From Spirosoma arboris (GTDB lineage Bacteria; Bacteroidota; Bacteroidia; Cytophagales; Spirosomataceae): a stretch of DNA of 64,000 nucleotides. Numbering within the stretch: position 1 is the stretch's first letter; every line of letters begins with the position of its first letter. Positions 62,270 through 64,000 of the stretch are shown one piece after another. The stretch lies in assembly GCF_009754945.1 (NCBI RefSeq), contig NZ_WPIN01000004.1, positions 496,001 to 560,000 on the forward strand, written 5' to 3'. The notes below the pieces were generated by a model that worked only from the letters and a program-made list of their open reading frames with translations, was not told where the DNA came from and did no database searches. The position numbers and the translations under genes are program-made.

Positions 62270-64000
62270 ATGGCTAAAAAAAAACAAGCACCTGGCTACG
62301 AGAATCCGCGCTCGACAGCTCCCAAATCTACACCGAATACAACACCGGGTACCATAAAGCCCAGTGCAACTCGCCCTGTTGAAACTACGCAGCGTCCACC
62401 AGTTCGCCCAACAACGGTGAAGCCAGTTGTTACAACCGATCTGCCTATTGACCGACGGCCTATTGAATGGTGGCCACCCGCTATTCTGGCTTTATTAGGA
62501 TTCGCACTATATATAAACACGTTTGGTCACCAATATGCGCTCGACGATATTGCCGCTGTAGGGCAGAATTTGTTTGTTAAAAAAGGGCTTGCTGGTATTC
62601 CTGATTTACTTCGCACTGAGTTCTGGCATTTTAGTAATATTTCGTTGGGGTACTATCGCCCTCTGTCGCTCATCACATTTGCGATGGAGCAGGAATACTT
62701 TAAAGATAACCCCAATATCAGCCATATGATTAATGCCGGTCTGTATGGAATAACGGGCTTAGTCGTTGGTGTGCTGTTGCAGAAGTGGCTGACTAACCAG
62801 ACGATTACGGCATTTTTGATCGGGCTGGTTTTTATTGCTCATCCGCTTCATACCGAAATTGTTGCTAACATAAAAGGGCGCGACGAAATTTTGAGTTTCC
62901 TCTTCATTTCGCTGATGTTGCTTTCTTACTGGAAGCATTTAGAGTCCAAATCACCGTTTTGGTTCAAAGGCCCTGCTTCCGACTGGCCGTTAGGCGGAAT
63001 ATTGGGACTCTTCTCTATTGTGGGTGGCTGGGTTATTGGTAGTAGTCTGATGATGAATACCTTGGGCAGTACGGCTGGCGGTATAGTAGGCGTGCTGATT
63101 ATGGGGGCATTGTCGGGAAGTTGGTTGGGTCTTGCCTGCGCTTCACTTTACTTTGCCTTTCTCTCCAAAGAGTCATCTATTGTAAGTCTGGCCCTGATTC
63201 CAGCAATGCAGTATTGGTTTGCCCGTCGGAATGTCTGGCAATCGCTCATTAGTTTGTGGCCATTCCTAATTGTTACCGCGCTGTTTTTTTACCAGAAACA
63301 GAAAATGATCGGTACGCTTAGCGGAACACCTCCTGTTGACTGGGCAAACTATCCATATGCGATTGAGAAGACTCAGAAGTCGACTATGTTTAAATTCCTG
63401 GAATATTACCTGCGACTACTTATACTGCCTCATCCGCTGGTGTATGACTACTCCTATAATATCATTCCATCGGGTGGAAAGGGTGATATTCTGACATGGG
63501 CTGGCTTCTTTACATTTGTAGGGCTGGTTTGGCTTGCCTGGAAAGGATTTATCAAGCGTACACTCTGGGGGTTTGGAATATTCTGGTTCTTCGTAACCAT
63601 GGCGCCAGGACTGGGCTTCATCTGGTTCCGGGGTGGTATTTTTGCCGAACGTTTCTCCTATGCCGCTGTCATGGGCTTTGGTTGTATAGTAGTCTGGGCT
63701 TTACAGAAGTTATTGGTTCGCCAATCTGAAGATTCTCCAAAGCCAGTGCTGGTTCGGTATGCTCCTCTATTGGGACTGATGGCCGTTGTGATTGGGTTAT
63801 ATTCTTTCAAAACAGTAGAGCGTAACCGCGACTGGGAGAATAATTTCGTGCTCTTTAATTCAGCACTACCATATGCACCTAATAGCTGCCAGGTACAGCG
63901 GCACGTGGCAAATGAGTGGATCGAGAAGGGACTGAAAGATCGTGCTAAAGCCGATTCAATCGCCAATGCAACGAACGCGATTAAACCGAAACCTTCGGTG
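62270..64000 (+). CDS. TMTC-like GT-C glycosyltransferase, N-terminal part, cut by right edge
   Basis: An open frame of 577 codons from ATG 62270 to the edge. A Pro/Thr-rich cytoplasmic N-terminus (residues 1-65) is followed by a polytopic membrane domain. Blocks: YALDDIAAV (the Asp-Asp pair at the luminal side), GYYRPLSLITFAMEQ, AHPLHTEIVANIKGRDEILSF, FLSKESSIVSL and RGGIFAERFSYAA. This order matches the TMTC/DUF1736 O-mannosyltransferase group. After the membrane part it probably goes on into TPR repeats. A role in O-glycosylation of exported proteins is suggested by the family and is not proven here. Confidence 0.85.
   Translation, partial: MAKKKQAPGYENPRSTAPKSTPNTTPGTIKPSATRPVETTQRPPVRPTTVKPVVTTDLPIDRRPIEWWPPAILALLGFALYINTFGHQYALDDIAAVGQNLFVKKGLAGIPDLLRTEFWHFSNISLGYYRPLSLITFAMEQEYFKDNPNISHMINAGLYGITGLVVGVLLQKWLTNQTITAFLIGLVFIAHPLHTEIVANIKGRDEILSFLFISLMLLSYWKHLESKSPFWFKGPASDWPLGGILGLFSIVGGWVIGSSLMMNTLGSTAGGIVGVLIMGALSGSWLGLACASLYFAFLSKESSIVSLALIPAMQYWFARRNVWQSLISLWPFLIVTALFFYQKQKMIGTLSGTPPVDWANYPYAIEKTQKSTMFKFLEYYLRLLILPHPLVYDYSYNIIPSGGKGDILTWAGFFTFVGLVWLAWKGFIKRTLWGFGIFWFFVTMAPGLGFIWFRGGIFAERFSYAAVMGFGCIVVWALQKLLVRQSEDSPKPVLVRYAPLLGLMAVVIGLYSFKTVERNRDWENNFVLFNSALPYAPNSCQVQRHVANEWIEKGLKDRAKADSIANATNAIKPKPSV

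Overview
The window reads as chromosome of a Bacteroidota bacterium of the order Cytophagales, most like Spirosoma or a close relative. This is inferred from a full-length SprA (type IX secretion/gliding translocon), a GldF-type permease, TAnnTTTG-type -7 promoter boxes, weak ribosome binding sites, DUF4199 proteins and secreted proteins of a style common in that group. No rRNA, tRNA, IS transposase, prophage or CRISPR array was seen.

Layout. (1) 1-13325, all minus strand: a surface-glycan locus. Transcription runs from 13325 down through a FemAB/GNAT-like protein, a DUF115/GT42-like protein, a sulfatase, the whole CMP-pseudaminic acid pathway in the order pseB-pseC-pseF-pseG-pseH-pseI, a flippase, two FkbM methyltransferases and a GT4 glycosyltransferase cut by the left edge. 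(2) 13363-16631: a secreted orphan protein, a GAF histidine kinase and a Ppx/GppA phosphatase. (3) 16809-20388: carbamoyltransferase, SGNH hydrolase, a 49-residue DUF5989/SxtK-like protein and an SxtJ-like protein, closed by a strong terminator. (4) 20451-24464: promoter, SAM-I riboswitch and cobalamin-dependent metH. (5) 24541-28218: a fasciclin protein, then a four-gene signalling row (small Cys-rich protein, multi-pass membrane protein, HisKA_3 kinase, NarL-type regulator) flanked by two copies of a structured repeat whose hairpin covaries. (6) 28501-33264: dipeptide epimerase with an overlapping PLP enzyme, then minus-strand isomerase, DUF1338 protein and thioesterase. (7) 33469-37531: a LuxR-type HTH protein, a 1022-residue secreted protein ending in a JAMM/JAB-like domain, and an exported small protein 1 nt downstream: a candidate effector/immunity pair. 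(8) 37685-43315: a CusCBA-type RND efflux operon. (9) 43532-58907: a DUF2520 protein, sprA, MerR with a divergent SDR, AKR, gcvH, a dihydroorotase homologue without its metal motif, two DUF4199 proteins, gldF and VanZ. (10) 59080-64000: 6-phosphogluconate dehydrogenase, fatty acid desaturase, a lipoprotein nuclease and a TMTC-like GT-C protein cut by the right edge.

A recurring non-coding theme is a set of long palindromes in gene gaps. Several have arms built from degenerate 8-10 nt tandem units, and some run into the 3' ends of coding regions. The items most worth following up are the JAMM effector pair, the candidate pseudaminyltransferase, the covarying repeat pair and the small-protein/membrane-protein/kinase row.
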